Below, piece by piece: positions 8,454 to 16,800 of a stretch of DNA of 64,000 bases. The DNA is taken from positions 248,001-312,000 of the forward strand of contig JAJCXR010000045.1 in the NCBI GenBank assembly GCA_029263315.1. Direction: 5' to 3'. A model generated the notes under the pieces. That model did not search any database, was not told where the DNA came from, and was given only the letters and a program-made list of their open reading frames with translations. The stretch's first letter is position 1, and each line of letters opens with the position of its first letter. The position numbers and the translations under genes are program-made. The stretch is from Acidobacteriota bacterium. Its GTDB lineage: Bacteria > Acidobacteriota > Thermoanaerobaculia > Multivoradales > J023.

Positions 8454-9133
8454 GCCGCTTCTATCCCATCTATCTCGAGCTGCGGGATCGCTTGGTGATC
8501 ATCGTCGGTGGTGGGGAGGTGGCCCTGGAGAAAGTGGAAGGTTTGCTGCCCATGGGAGCCAGGGTGCGGATCATCGCCCCTGAGCTTCACCCGCGGCTGC
8601 GGCATCTCGCCGATGGCGGCGATATCGAAGTGGTGTCGCGGGCCTATCAAAAGGGGGATTTGGAGGGCGCCTTCCTGGTCTTCAGCGAACGCCTGGGTAG
8701 CGAGGTGCACCGAGCCCTGTTACGAGAAGCCGAGGCGGCGCAGCAGTGGCTCAACGTGCAGGACGAAACCCGCTTCTGCTCGTTCATTGCCGCCTCGGTG
8801 GTGAGGCAGGGGGACCTTACCCTGACGATTTCCACGGCCGGACGAGCCCCGGCCCTGGCGGTGCGAATTCGGCAACGTATGGAAGGCTTTTTCGGTCAGC
8901 ACTACGGGGCTTTTTTGACCCTTTGCGGACGCCTGCGCCAGCCCTTGGCGGTCAAGGTGCCGGATTTTCAACGGCGCCGTAGCCTTTGGTATGCGTTGGT
9001 GGATTCCGACGTCCTGCCCCTCTTCGCACGGGGTCTCGGACCGCAAGCGGAGGCCCGGGCCTTAAAAGTCTTGGGTCTGGAGCACAGCGACTTGATGGCC
9101 GCTGAGCCGTCGGGTGGGGAGATCCGACCATGA
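8450..9133 (+). CDS. Precorrin-2 dehydrogenase / sirohydrochlorin ferrochelatase (Met8/CysG N-terminal type)
   Basis: 227 residues beginning with MSRFYPIYLELRDRLVIIVGGGEVALEKVEGLL, where GGGEVAxxK is the NAD-binding signature of siroheme synthase N-terminal domains. TRFCSFIAASVVRQGDLTLTISTAG matches the substrate region. It oxidises precorrin-2 and should insert iron to make siroheme, the cofactor of the sulfite reductase encoded downstream. ATG 8450 overlaps the cysH stop and its own stop overlaps cobA by 4 nt, indicating translational coupling. Confidence 0.92.
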   Translation: MSRFYPIYLELRDRLVIIVGGGEVALEKVEGLLPMGARVRIIAPELHPRLRHLADGGDIEVVSRAYQKGDLEGAFLVFSERLGSEVHRALLREAEAAQQWLNVQDETRFCSFIAASVVRQGDLTLTISTAGRAPALAVRIRQRMEGFFGQHYGAFLTLCGRLRQPLAVKVPDFQRRRSLWYALVDSDVLPLFARGLGPQAEARALKVLGLEHSDLMAAEPSGGEIRP

Positions 9134-10035
9134 GCCGTTGGCCAAAGGAAGTCTCGGCGCCGGCCCTCCGTTCGCCGTTGCCCACCCTGGCGTCAACCAC
9201 AGGTTCGTCGTCCAGGTTGCTGTCCTCGGGGGGCTCGTTCCCTGGCCCGGTTTGGTTGGTGGGGGCGGGGCCCGGCGATCCCGAGCTTCTGACCCTGCGG
9301 GCCTGGCGATGCCTGCAACAGGCAGAGGTGGTGCTCTTCGACCGTCTGCTGGATCCACGGCTGCTGGCGGAAGTGCCCGTCGAGACCGAGCGTTGCTACG
9401 TCGGCAAAGCGCCGGGACAACCGGGCATCGGGCAAGAGGCCATCCATCGTTTGCTCATCGATCGCGCCCGTCGCGGCTTGCGGGTGGTGCGGCTCAAGGG
9501 CGGCGATCCCTACGTCTTCGGCCGCGGCGGGGAGGAAGGGGCGGCCCTCGATGCCGCCGGGATCCCTTGGCAGGTGGTGCCCGGGCTCTCCAGCGCCTTG
9601 GCGGTTCCCGCCCTGGCGGGCATTCCACTCACCCATCGCGGCGTCGCTGGCAACTTCACCGTCGTCACCGCCCATCGGGCCGGACAGGCCGGTGCGACGC
9701 AGACGACGGACTGGGACGCCATCGCCCGCCTCGACACCGTGGTGGTGTTGATGGGGGTCAGCGCGCTGCCCTGGGTGGTGTCGCGGCTCTTGCGCCATCG
9801 CCACCCCGAGACACCGGCCGCCATGATCGAGCGGGGTACCTTGCCCGGGGAACGACGGTTGATCACCGATCTCGGCCATTTGCTGCAGGACGCGGCGCTC
9901 GGCGGTATCGCAGCCCCCGCCATCTTGGTGGTCGGGGATGTCGTGCGGTTCGCCGCCACTTCGACGTCAACAGCTTCAGTGGATTGGCTGCCGACGCCGG
10001 GCCTTTGGAAGCAGTTGCCGGGCAGGTGTGCTTGA
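9130..10035 (+). CDS. cobA: Uroporphyrinogen-III C-methyltransferase (SUMT)
   Basis: 301 residues. Motifs of the SUMT family: VWLVGAGPGDPELLTLRA, VVLFDRLL, VRLKGGDPYVFGRGGEE, VPGLSSALAVPALAGIPLTHRG and VVLMGV. It methylates uroporphyrinogen III twice with SAM to give precorrin-2 for the preceding dehydrogenase. Residues 1-38 form an extra Ser/Pro-rich leader absent from typical members, so translation could begin later, but the ATGA overlap at 9130 supports this start. Confidence 0.93.
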   Translation: MSRWPKEVSAPALRSPLPTLASTTGSSSRLLSSGGSFPGPVWLVGAGPGDPELLTLRAWRCLQQAEVVLFDRLLDPRLLAEVPVETERCYVGKAPGQPGIGQEAIHRLLIDRARRGLRVVRLKGGDPYVFGRGGEEGAALDAAGIPWQVVPGLSSALAVPALAGIPLTHRGVAGNFTVVTAHRAGQAGATQTTDWDAIARLDTVVVLMGVSALPWVVSRLLRHRHPETPAAMIERGTLPGERRLITDLGHLLQDAALGGIAAPAILVVGDVVRFAATSTSTASVDWLPTPGLWKQLPGRCA

Positions 10036-10093
10036 GCTGACAACGATTTGACTCCCACCCACAGGACACGTTTACCACAAGCGAGAGGTCATC

Positions 10094-12475
10094 ATGCATC
10101 GACAGACAACAGACAACTGCGACGACCCACCGTCGGCCCCAGCGGATACTTGGCAAGGGGCCCTCGGGGCGGCGGTGGCGCCGTCCATCGATCGCCAGAT
10201 CGAGGTCTTCGAGCAGCAAATGGAACAACTCCGGCGCGGCGAGCTCGAGGTCCGAGTTTTTGCCGAGAGCAGGCTGCGCCGGGGCATCTACGGCCAGCGC
10301 TACGACAACGGTCAACGCCACGATGGCGTGCGCAGCCGGGACTTGGCCTTGCCGGAGCCGTCCCTGCTGAAGGGGCCCGAGACGCTCTGGCATGCACCTG
10401 GAATGCAGCGCATCAAGCTTCCCTTCGGTGAGCTGACGGCCCGGCAGCTCGAGGTCCTGGGGGAATTGGCGGAGGAATACGCCGACGGTATTTGCCACAT
10501 CACGACCCGTCAGGACGTGCAATTCCACTTCGTGCACATCGAAGACACGCCGGATTTGATGCGTCGACTGGCGGCGGTGGGCATCACCACCCTGGAAGCC
10601 TGCGGCAACGCGGTGCGCAACATCACCGGCTGCCCCCTGGCGGGCGTCTGCCACGACGAGCCCTTCGATATCACTCCCTACGCCAAGGCCCTGTCGGCTT
10701 TCCTGTTGGGGCATCCGGATGCCCAGGACTTCGGGCGGAAGTTCAAGATCTCTTTCTCCGGCTGCGCCGAGCGTCCCTGCGCCCTGGCCCATATTCACGA
10801 CTTGGGTCTGATCGCCGCCCAGCGCTCGATGGATGGGATCGAAGAGCGAGGTTTCGCCGTTTGGGTGGGAGGCGGCCTGGGGGCGGTGCCCCATTCTGCC
10901 AAGCTGTTGACGGAATTTTTGCCGGAGAGCGAGCTGCTGCCGGTGGCCCAGGCCATCTGTCGCGTCTTCGCCCGCCACGGGGAAAAACGCAACCGAGCCA
11001 GGGCCCGCCTCAAGTTCCTGGTGGCCAAGATGGGGATCGACGATTTCCGGCAGGCGGTGGAGGAGGAGCGTCAGCACCTCCCCGAGGACGGGCGCTGGCT
11101 CGCCGACTTGCCCAGCGAGCTGGGCGCCATCGACTGGCTTCCCGGCAACGTTGAGGCGGCCCCGGAGGGGGGTGAAGGCCCCTTCGTCGAGGCTTTCGAG
11201 TCCTGGCGTCGGCGCCGTGAGTCGCCTTTCCGGCCCCCTTCGCCGCGGCTCGCCACCGAGCGAGACGGCGCCGTCGTCGGCTGGCAGGAGTTTTTGGCCA
11301 GCAACGTGACGGAACAGCGTCAGCGCGGTTATTACATCGTCACCCTGCGCTTGCCCCTGGGCGACTTGACGGCCCGTCAATGTCGCGGCCTGGCGGCCAT
11401 AGCCCGGCATTTCAACGGCGGCTGGCTGCGGGCCAGCGTCGAGCAGAATTTGCTGCTGCGCTGGATTCCCGGGGACGACGTGTTGCCTTTGTACCGGCGC
11501 CTAGTGGAGCTCGGCTTGGGCCGCGCCGGTGCCGGAACCCTGCTGGATATCACCTCCTGCCCTGGGACGGATACTTGCAAGCTGGGCATTTCCGCCTCCC
11601 GCGGATTGGCCAGTGAGCTGGAGCGGCGCCTAGCGGAGGGCCATTGGTTGCGTGGTGACGCGGTGCAAGGGCTGCGCATCAAAGTCAGCGGCTGTTTCAA
11701 TTCCTGCGGCCAGCACCATGTGGCTGACATCGGCTTCTATGGCGTGAGCCGCAAAAAGGGGGGGTACGCCGTACCCCACTTCCAGGTGGTCTTGGGGGGA
11801 CGCTGGCAGGGCAATGGCTCGGCCTTTGGTCTGGCGGTGGGGGCGGTGCCGTCGAAACGTATTCCGCAGGTGGTGGAGCGGCTGACCGATCTCTACGCCA
11901 ACCAGCGGCGGGGCGAAGAGTCCTTCGAGGCCTTGATCGGTCGCCTTGGCAAGATTCACGTCAAGGGGCTGTTGAACGACTTGATGGCGCTGCCGGAGCA
12001 TGCCGAGGAGCCCCGGCTGTTCAGCGATTGGGGCGACGCCCGCGAGTACACCTTGGGCGATATGGGTATCGGTGAATGCGCCGGTGAGGTGGTGGCGTCT
12101 TTGGACTTCGCCTTGGCGGCCAGCGAGCGGGGCCTGTTCGAGGCACAAGTGGCGTTGGAAGCCGGGCAGCCGCGGCGGGGCGGCGAACGGGCCCTGCGGG
12201 CCATGGTCGATGCGGCCCGGGCCCTGGTGCGCTCGGAGAGCGTCGAGGTGGCCGACGACCGTCGGCATGTGGTGGCGGAATTCCGTCGTCGTTTCGTCGA
12301 CAGCGGTCGTTTCAGAGATCGATTCGCCGGCGGCAAGTTCGCCAATTATCTATTGCGGGCCGCCGAAGAGACGCAGCCTACGGACGTCCCGGAGGCAGCT
12401 CGACAACGCATCGAAGAAGCCCAGCTCTTTATCGAGGCGGCCCACGCCTTCAGTCTGCGGCAAGGCAAACCCTGA
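10094..12475 (+). CDS. Siroheme-dependent assimilatory sulfite (or nitrite) reductase with C-terminal helical extension
   Basis: 793 residues; usual members are about 550-650. Residues ~95-390 hold the first ferredoxin-like/siroheme half (ITTRQDVQFHFV, ITGCPLAGVCHDE). The [4Fe-4S]-siroheme ligands are CPGTDTC (C-x5-C) near residue 492 and GCFNSCG (C-x3-C) near residue 535. From about residue 655 a helical extension (DFALAASERGLFEAQVALEAG, ALRAMVDAARALV) resembles a HEPN-type bundle. Sulfite is the likely substrate because APS reductase and siroheme genes precede it; the family also includes nitrite reductases. A GAGAGG site lies about 6 nt before ATG 10094. Electron donor is probably ferredoxin, since no flavoprotein subunit is encoded. 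Confidence 0.88.
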   Translation: MHRQTTDNCDDPPSAPADTWQGALGAAVAPSIDRQIEVFEQQMEQLRRGELEVRVFAESRLRRGIYGQRYDNGQRHDGVRSRDLALPEPSLLKGPETLWHAPGMQRIKLPFGELTARQLEVLGELAEEYADGICHITTRQDVQFHFVHIEDTPDLMRRLAAVGITTLEACGNAVRNITGCPLAGVCHDEPFDITPYAKALSAFLLGHPDAQDFGRKFKISFSGCAERPCALAHIHDLGLIAAQRSMDGIEERGFAVWVGGGLGAVPHSAKLLTEFLPESELLPVAQAICRVFARHGEKRNRARARLKFLVAKMGIDDFRQAVEEERQHLPEDGRWLADLPSELGAIDWLPGNVEAAPEGGEGPFVEAFESWRRRRESPFRPPSPRLATERDGAVVGWQEFLASNVTEQRQRGYYIVTLRLPLGDLTARQCRGLAAIARHFNGGWLRASVEQNLLLRWIPGDDVLPLYRRLVELGLGRAGAGTLLDITSCPGTDTCKLGISASRGLASELERRLAEGHWLRGDAVQGLRIKVSGCFNSCGQHHVADIGFYGVSRKKGGYAVPHFQVVLGGRWQGNGSAFGLAVGAVPSKRIPQVVERLTDLYANQRRGEESFEALIGRLGKIHVKGLLNDLMALPEHAEEPRLFSDWGDAREYTLGDMGIGECAGEVVASLDFALAASERGLFEAQVALEAGQPRRGGERALRAMVDAARALVRSESVEVADDRRHVVAEFRRRFVDSGRFRDRFAGGKFANYLLRAAEETQPTDVPEAARQRIEEAQLFIEAAHAFSLRQGKP

Positions 12476-12500
12476 ACCCATTGATCCACGGAGCGACATC

Positions 12501-13208
12501 ATGCCATCGACATCCCCAGCCACCCCGTGGCGTGTGCAGCTGGAGCTGCATTTTTCAACAGGCCAACACAGCAAAGCCGACCCCGCTTTCGACCTCGGCG
12601 GCCTCATCCCAACGTTGCATCGGATTATCCAACAACAGGCCAGTGAGCCCTTTCCCGGCCTGGACGAGATCTGGATCGATGTCGTCGACTACCGACATGT
12701 GGAGGACGGCCCCGGCCTGCTGCTGGTGTCCCACGACGCCTACTATGGCATCGAGCACAACCGGCGTCGTTCGACCTTGCTCTACCGTCGCCGTCGTCCG
12801 GCGGCGGGGCCGTTGGCGCAGTTGCTGACCGAGGCCGCTTTGCAGCTCCTCGCCTTCGCCCATTGCCTGACGGTGGAGGAGCCGACGGTGGACCTCCTGT
12901 GGCGTACGGAGCGCTGGACGGTGAGCCTGCAGGATCGGCTGCTGGCCGCCGCCGAGGTGGCCACCGAGCGTCGCCTGGCGGCCCCCTTGAGCCACTTCCG
13001 ACGGCGCCTCTTGGGGGCGGAAGCCCTGGCCACCAGCGGTGCCTTTGATCGCGGCGAGCCTTGGACCGTCGAGCTGGAGGGGCCCCGTCGGCGGCCCTTG
13101 GAGATCCTGGCTCAACGCTTGACGGCGGCCCTGGTGGACGGTCAAGATGCAGCCGCTTGGCCTACCGCAACGCCGTCCGAGCCGTCCTGGGCGGGGCTGG
13201 CCCGATGA
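12501..13208 (+). CDS. Uncharacterised protein of the sulfur assimilation operon
   Basis: 235 residues that I do not recognise. No signal peptide, membrane segment or cysteine cluster; mixed alpha/beta with a helical, arginine-rich second half. ATG 12501 has GGAG at 12490-12493. It sits 25 bp after the sulfite reductase gene and overlaps the JAMM peptidase gene by 4 nt (ATGA), so it should be co-produced with both. A role linking sulfite reduction to the JAMM-dependent step, or as an accessory of the reductase, is only a guess from position. Confidence 0.75.
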   Translation: MPSTSPATPWRVQLELHFSTGQHSKADPAFDLGGLIPTLHRIIQQQASEPFPGLDEIWIDVVDYRHVEDGPGLLLVSHDAYYGIEHNRRRSTLLYRRRRPAAGPLAQLLTEAALQLLAFAHCLTVEEPTVDLLWRTERWTVSLQDRLLAAAEVATERRLAAPLSHFRRRLLGAEALATSGAFDRGEPWTVELEGPRRRPLEILAQRLTAALVDGQDAAAWPTATPSEPSWAGLAR

Positions 13209-13798
13209 GCCGGGCGCGTCGCCTCAACCCAAACTCTGAGGTCCTAGACGATAGCTATGTCGCCGCCCACGTCGCCATGACAACGATGGATTCTGAGGCC
13301 CTGGCCTATCGGCTGCGGCATGCCACCGTCGATCGGAACCACCGGGCGCCGCCGTTGCACTTGCTCGGCGATGTCCTGGCGGATCTGACTCGGCTGGCGG
13401 AGGCGGGCTACCCGCACGAGGTCTGCGGCCTGCTCGTCGGCCATGTCGACCCCGAAGGTCCCCGCGCCGTGCGTTTGGTGGCGGCCAACAACCTCAACCG
13501 CGAACGGGCCGCCGATCGCTACCAGCTCGACCCCGATGACTTTGTGGCCGTCGACCGGGCAGCCCGTGGCGACGGCCTTGAGATCATCGGTATCTGGCAC
13601 ACCCATCCGGACAGCCCCGCCTGGCCGTCGGTCACCGACCTGGAAGCCGCCTGGGAGGGCTACTCCTACCTCATCGCCTCGCTGCGCGGCGATGGCCGGC
13701 AAACGGCAGAGCTCGCCGAGCTGCGCAGCTGGCGCCTGGGGGAGGAGCGGTTGTTCTTGGAAGAGCCGCTGGCGAATGGTGAGCAAGGGCTTCGCTGA
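13205..13798 (+). CDS. JAMM/MPN+ metallopeptidase (Mec-like)
   Basis: 197 residues with all JAMM zinc-site elements: a glutamate in YPHEVCGLLVG and HTHPDSPAWPSVTD, matching H-x-H-x7-S-x2-D. Bacterial stand-alone JAMM proteins near cysteine genes (Mec type) release cysteine from a sulfur-carrier protein. The operon context fits that idea, but no CysO/ThiS-like carrier or CysM is in the window. Residues 1-40 are a non-conserved extension. Last gene of the operon, convergent with the giant kinase gene 50 bp away. Confidence 0.85.
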   Translation: MSRARRLNPNSEVLDDSYVAAHVAMTTMDSEALAYRLRHATVDRNHRAPPLHLLGDVLADLTRLAEAGYPHEVCGLLVGHVDPEGPRAVRLVAANNLNRERAADRYQLDPDDFVAVDRAARGDGLEIIGIWHTHPDSPAWPSVTDLEAAWEGYSYLIASLRGDGRQTAELAELRSWRLGEERLFLEEPLANGEQGLR

Positions 13799-13848
13799 GA
13801 AGGTCCTCGGGGCCGCGGCCGGGGCTGCAGCTGGCCCTCAAATTTTGA

Positions 13849-16800
13849 CTACAAGCGGCGCACCACCAACACCGTGATGTCGTCCTCCGACTCCGCAGTC
13901 ACGGTGTGCGATTCCCCCAGCCGGACAAGGGCTTCGAGCACCTCACCGGCGGTGCCGCCGCCGTGTTTGGCGACACAGTGACGGACGGCCTGGTAGCCGT
14001 CGCTGTCGGGGCCGCCGAGGCGCTCCGGCAAGCCGTCGGAATAGAGCACCAGGACATCGTGGGTCTGGAAATCATAGACCCCCAGGCGGTAGGTGGGGTC
14101 CGCCAGGCCGCCGAGGGGTAGGCCGGGCAGGAAAAGCTCTTGCACCTCGCCGCTGGCGGCGCGGTAGAGGAAGGGGGGCGGCATGGCGGCGGAGGACAGA
14201 GCGATATCGTGATAACCGACATGGGCGACGGCCAAGGCCATGTTCATGCGCGCCGGGTTGACCGCCCGAATGACCCCGTTGAGCTGCTGCAGCAAGATGT
14301 GCGGCGACTGGACGTCAAGGGCCTTGAGGGCGGACTTGGTCATCGACACCATCATGCCGGCGGAAATCCCGTGGCCGGTGGCGTCGCCGGTGACGGCAAA
14401 AATAGAACCGTCGTCCTGGGGAAAAAAATCATAGTAGTCGCCCCCCACCTCCGAGGCGGTCTTCATGTAGACGGCAATCTCGAAATCTTGGCTCAGGGGC
14501 GGGGCCTCCGGCAGCATCGACAGCTGGATGCGCCGCGCTTGCTCCATTTCCTGGCTCCGCCGGCGATTGTCGGCGGCGACGGTGTGGGCCCGCGACAGGC
14601 TGAGGTGAGTACGGATGCGGGCCAGCAGCTCGTCCTTGGAGAAGGGCTTGGTGAGGTAGTCGTTGGCTCCGCTGGAGAGCCCTTGCATGAGGTCGGAGAC
14701 TTGGTTCTTGGCGGTTAGCAGAATGATCGGCAGCTGATGGCCGGCGAAGCGCTGGCGCAACCGTTCGGTGACCTCGAAGCCGTTGAGGTGGGGCATCATG
14801 ACATCCAGCAGCAGCAAGTCCGGTGGTTGGTCGGCCTGCTCGAACCATTGCAGACAGCGCTGGCCGTCGCTGGCCTCGTCAATGCGATAGCCGGCCCGGC
14901 TGAGGATGTTGTGCAGCACCCGCAGATTGATCGGCTCGTCGTCGACGATCAGCAAGTGTCCTGGGCTGGGGGCAGGGGGCTCGATACTGTCGCTTCCCAG
15001 TCCGGCGGGAATCGCCTCGACCTTGACGGGCAAGGCCAGCGAGCTGACGGCGGCGGTGGGATCGAGGGCCGTTTCACCGCGGCGCCGGAAGGGGGAGAGG
15101 GTTCGGGTGTCGAGGCTGGGGGCTGCCTTGGGAATCGCCCCTTGCCAGCGCGGCACGGTGAAGCTGAAGCGGGAACCGCGGCCGACGACGGAGCTGACGC
15201 TGATCTCGCCGCCGTGCAGCTCCACCAATTGGCGGCTGATGGTGAGCCCTAGCCCGGTGCCGCCATGGCTGCGGGTGGACGAGCCGTCCGCTTGCTCGAA
15301 GGATTCGAAGATTTTTTCCAGCTGATCCGGCGGGATGCCGCCGCCGTCGTCCTCGACGGTGACCGTCAGAAGGGTGGTTGCGGCGTCGGCGGTGACCCGC
15401 ACGCCGCCTCGATCGGTGAATTTGATGGCGTTGCCCACCAAATTGTGCAAGATCTGCGACAGGCGGTTCTCGTCGCCGTCCGCCGGCGGCAAGCCGATCA
15501 TATTGTGGCTCAGCTCCAGGCCCTTGGCGTCGGCCAGGGGACGGGACAGGGTGAACACCACATCGGTGAGCTGTGCCAGGTCGACGGCCCGGCGATGCAG
15601 CTCGATCTGATGATTCTTGAGCTTCGAGAAGTCGAGGATATCGTCCACCAGGGCGGCCAGACGGCGGCCGCTGGCGCTGATCATGAAGAGATCCTCGCCG
15701 AGATGTGGCGCCTGGAGCATCAAGGTGCCATCGTCGAGCAACGACTCGGCGATGCCGATGATGCCGTTCAGCGGCGTGCGCAGCTCATGGGAGGTATTGG
15801 CCAGGAAGGTATCTTTCATGCGATCGATTTGGCGTAGGCGCTCGGCCACCAGGCGCTGCTGCTCCAGCTCTTGACGGTGGCGCTCGAGCTCCTCCTCGTG
15901 GCGTCGGGTCTTGGCCCGCACGTAGAGGGCAATGGCCGCCAGCAAAGAGAGCACGTAGAGGCTGTAGGCCCACCAGGTCTTCCACGGCGGCGGGATGACC
16001 AGCAACTGAATTTGTGCCCCGCGCTCGTTCCAGACCCCTTCGCCGCTGGCCGCCTTGACGTGGAAGGTGTAGTTGCCGCCGTCCAAGTGGGTGTAGATCG
16101 CTTCCCGCCGTGGGCCGCTGTCGATCCATGTGCTGTCGAGACCCTCCAGCTTGTAGGCGTAACGGACTCGTTGCGGCATGGCGTAGTCGAGGCCGGTGAA
16201 CTCAAAGGAGAGGAAGGTGTCGCGGTAGCTGACGGTCAAGGGCGCCGTGGAGTCGAGGATGGGTAACACTCGGTCGGCGGTGCGCAGGGCGGTGAGGCGC
16301 ACCGGCGGTGCAAAATCTGCGCTGCGGATGGTTTCGGGATAAAAGGCATTGAAGCCGTTGACGCCCCCCAGCAGGATCTCGCCGTCCTCCTTCAGCAGGA
16401 AGGAGCGACCATTGAACTCGTTGCCCTGCAGACCGTCGTCGGCGGTGAAGTTGACCGCCGTCTCGGTCCGCGGATCAAAGCGGCTGAGCCCGTGATTGCT
16501 GCTCGACCACAGGTGGCCCTGACGGTCTGGGATCAGGCTGTAGATGGCATCGCTGGGCAGGCCGTGATGTCGGTCGTAGGGTTGGATCTCGCCGCTCGCC
16601 AAGTGCAGCCGGTTGATGCCGCCGCCGTAGGTGGCGATCCACAGATGGCCTCGACCGTCGTCATAGAGATCCATGATATTGCCGTTGGTCAGGCCGCCGG
16701 CATCATTGGGCGAAGCTTGCAGGTTGACAAAATCGTCGCTTTCGGGCCGGTAGCGGCTGAGGCCGTTGACGGTGCCGATCCACAGCCGGCCTTGACCGTC

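Noticed and set aside
9863..11410. 515-codon open frame antisense to the sulfite reductase
   Set aside because: No ribosome site or family match; the sense protein has intact cluster ligands.
13810..13846. Terminator between the JAMM gene and the giant kinase gene
   Set aside because: GGGCC...GGCCC pairs over a long interior and only four Ts follow after a gap; too weak to list.
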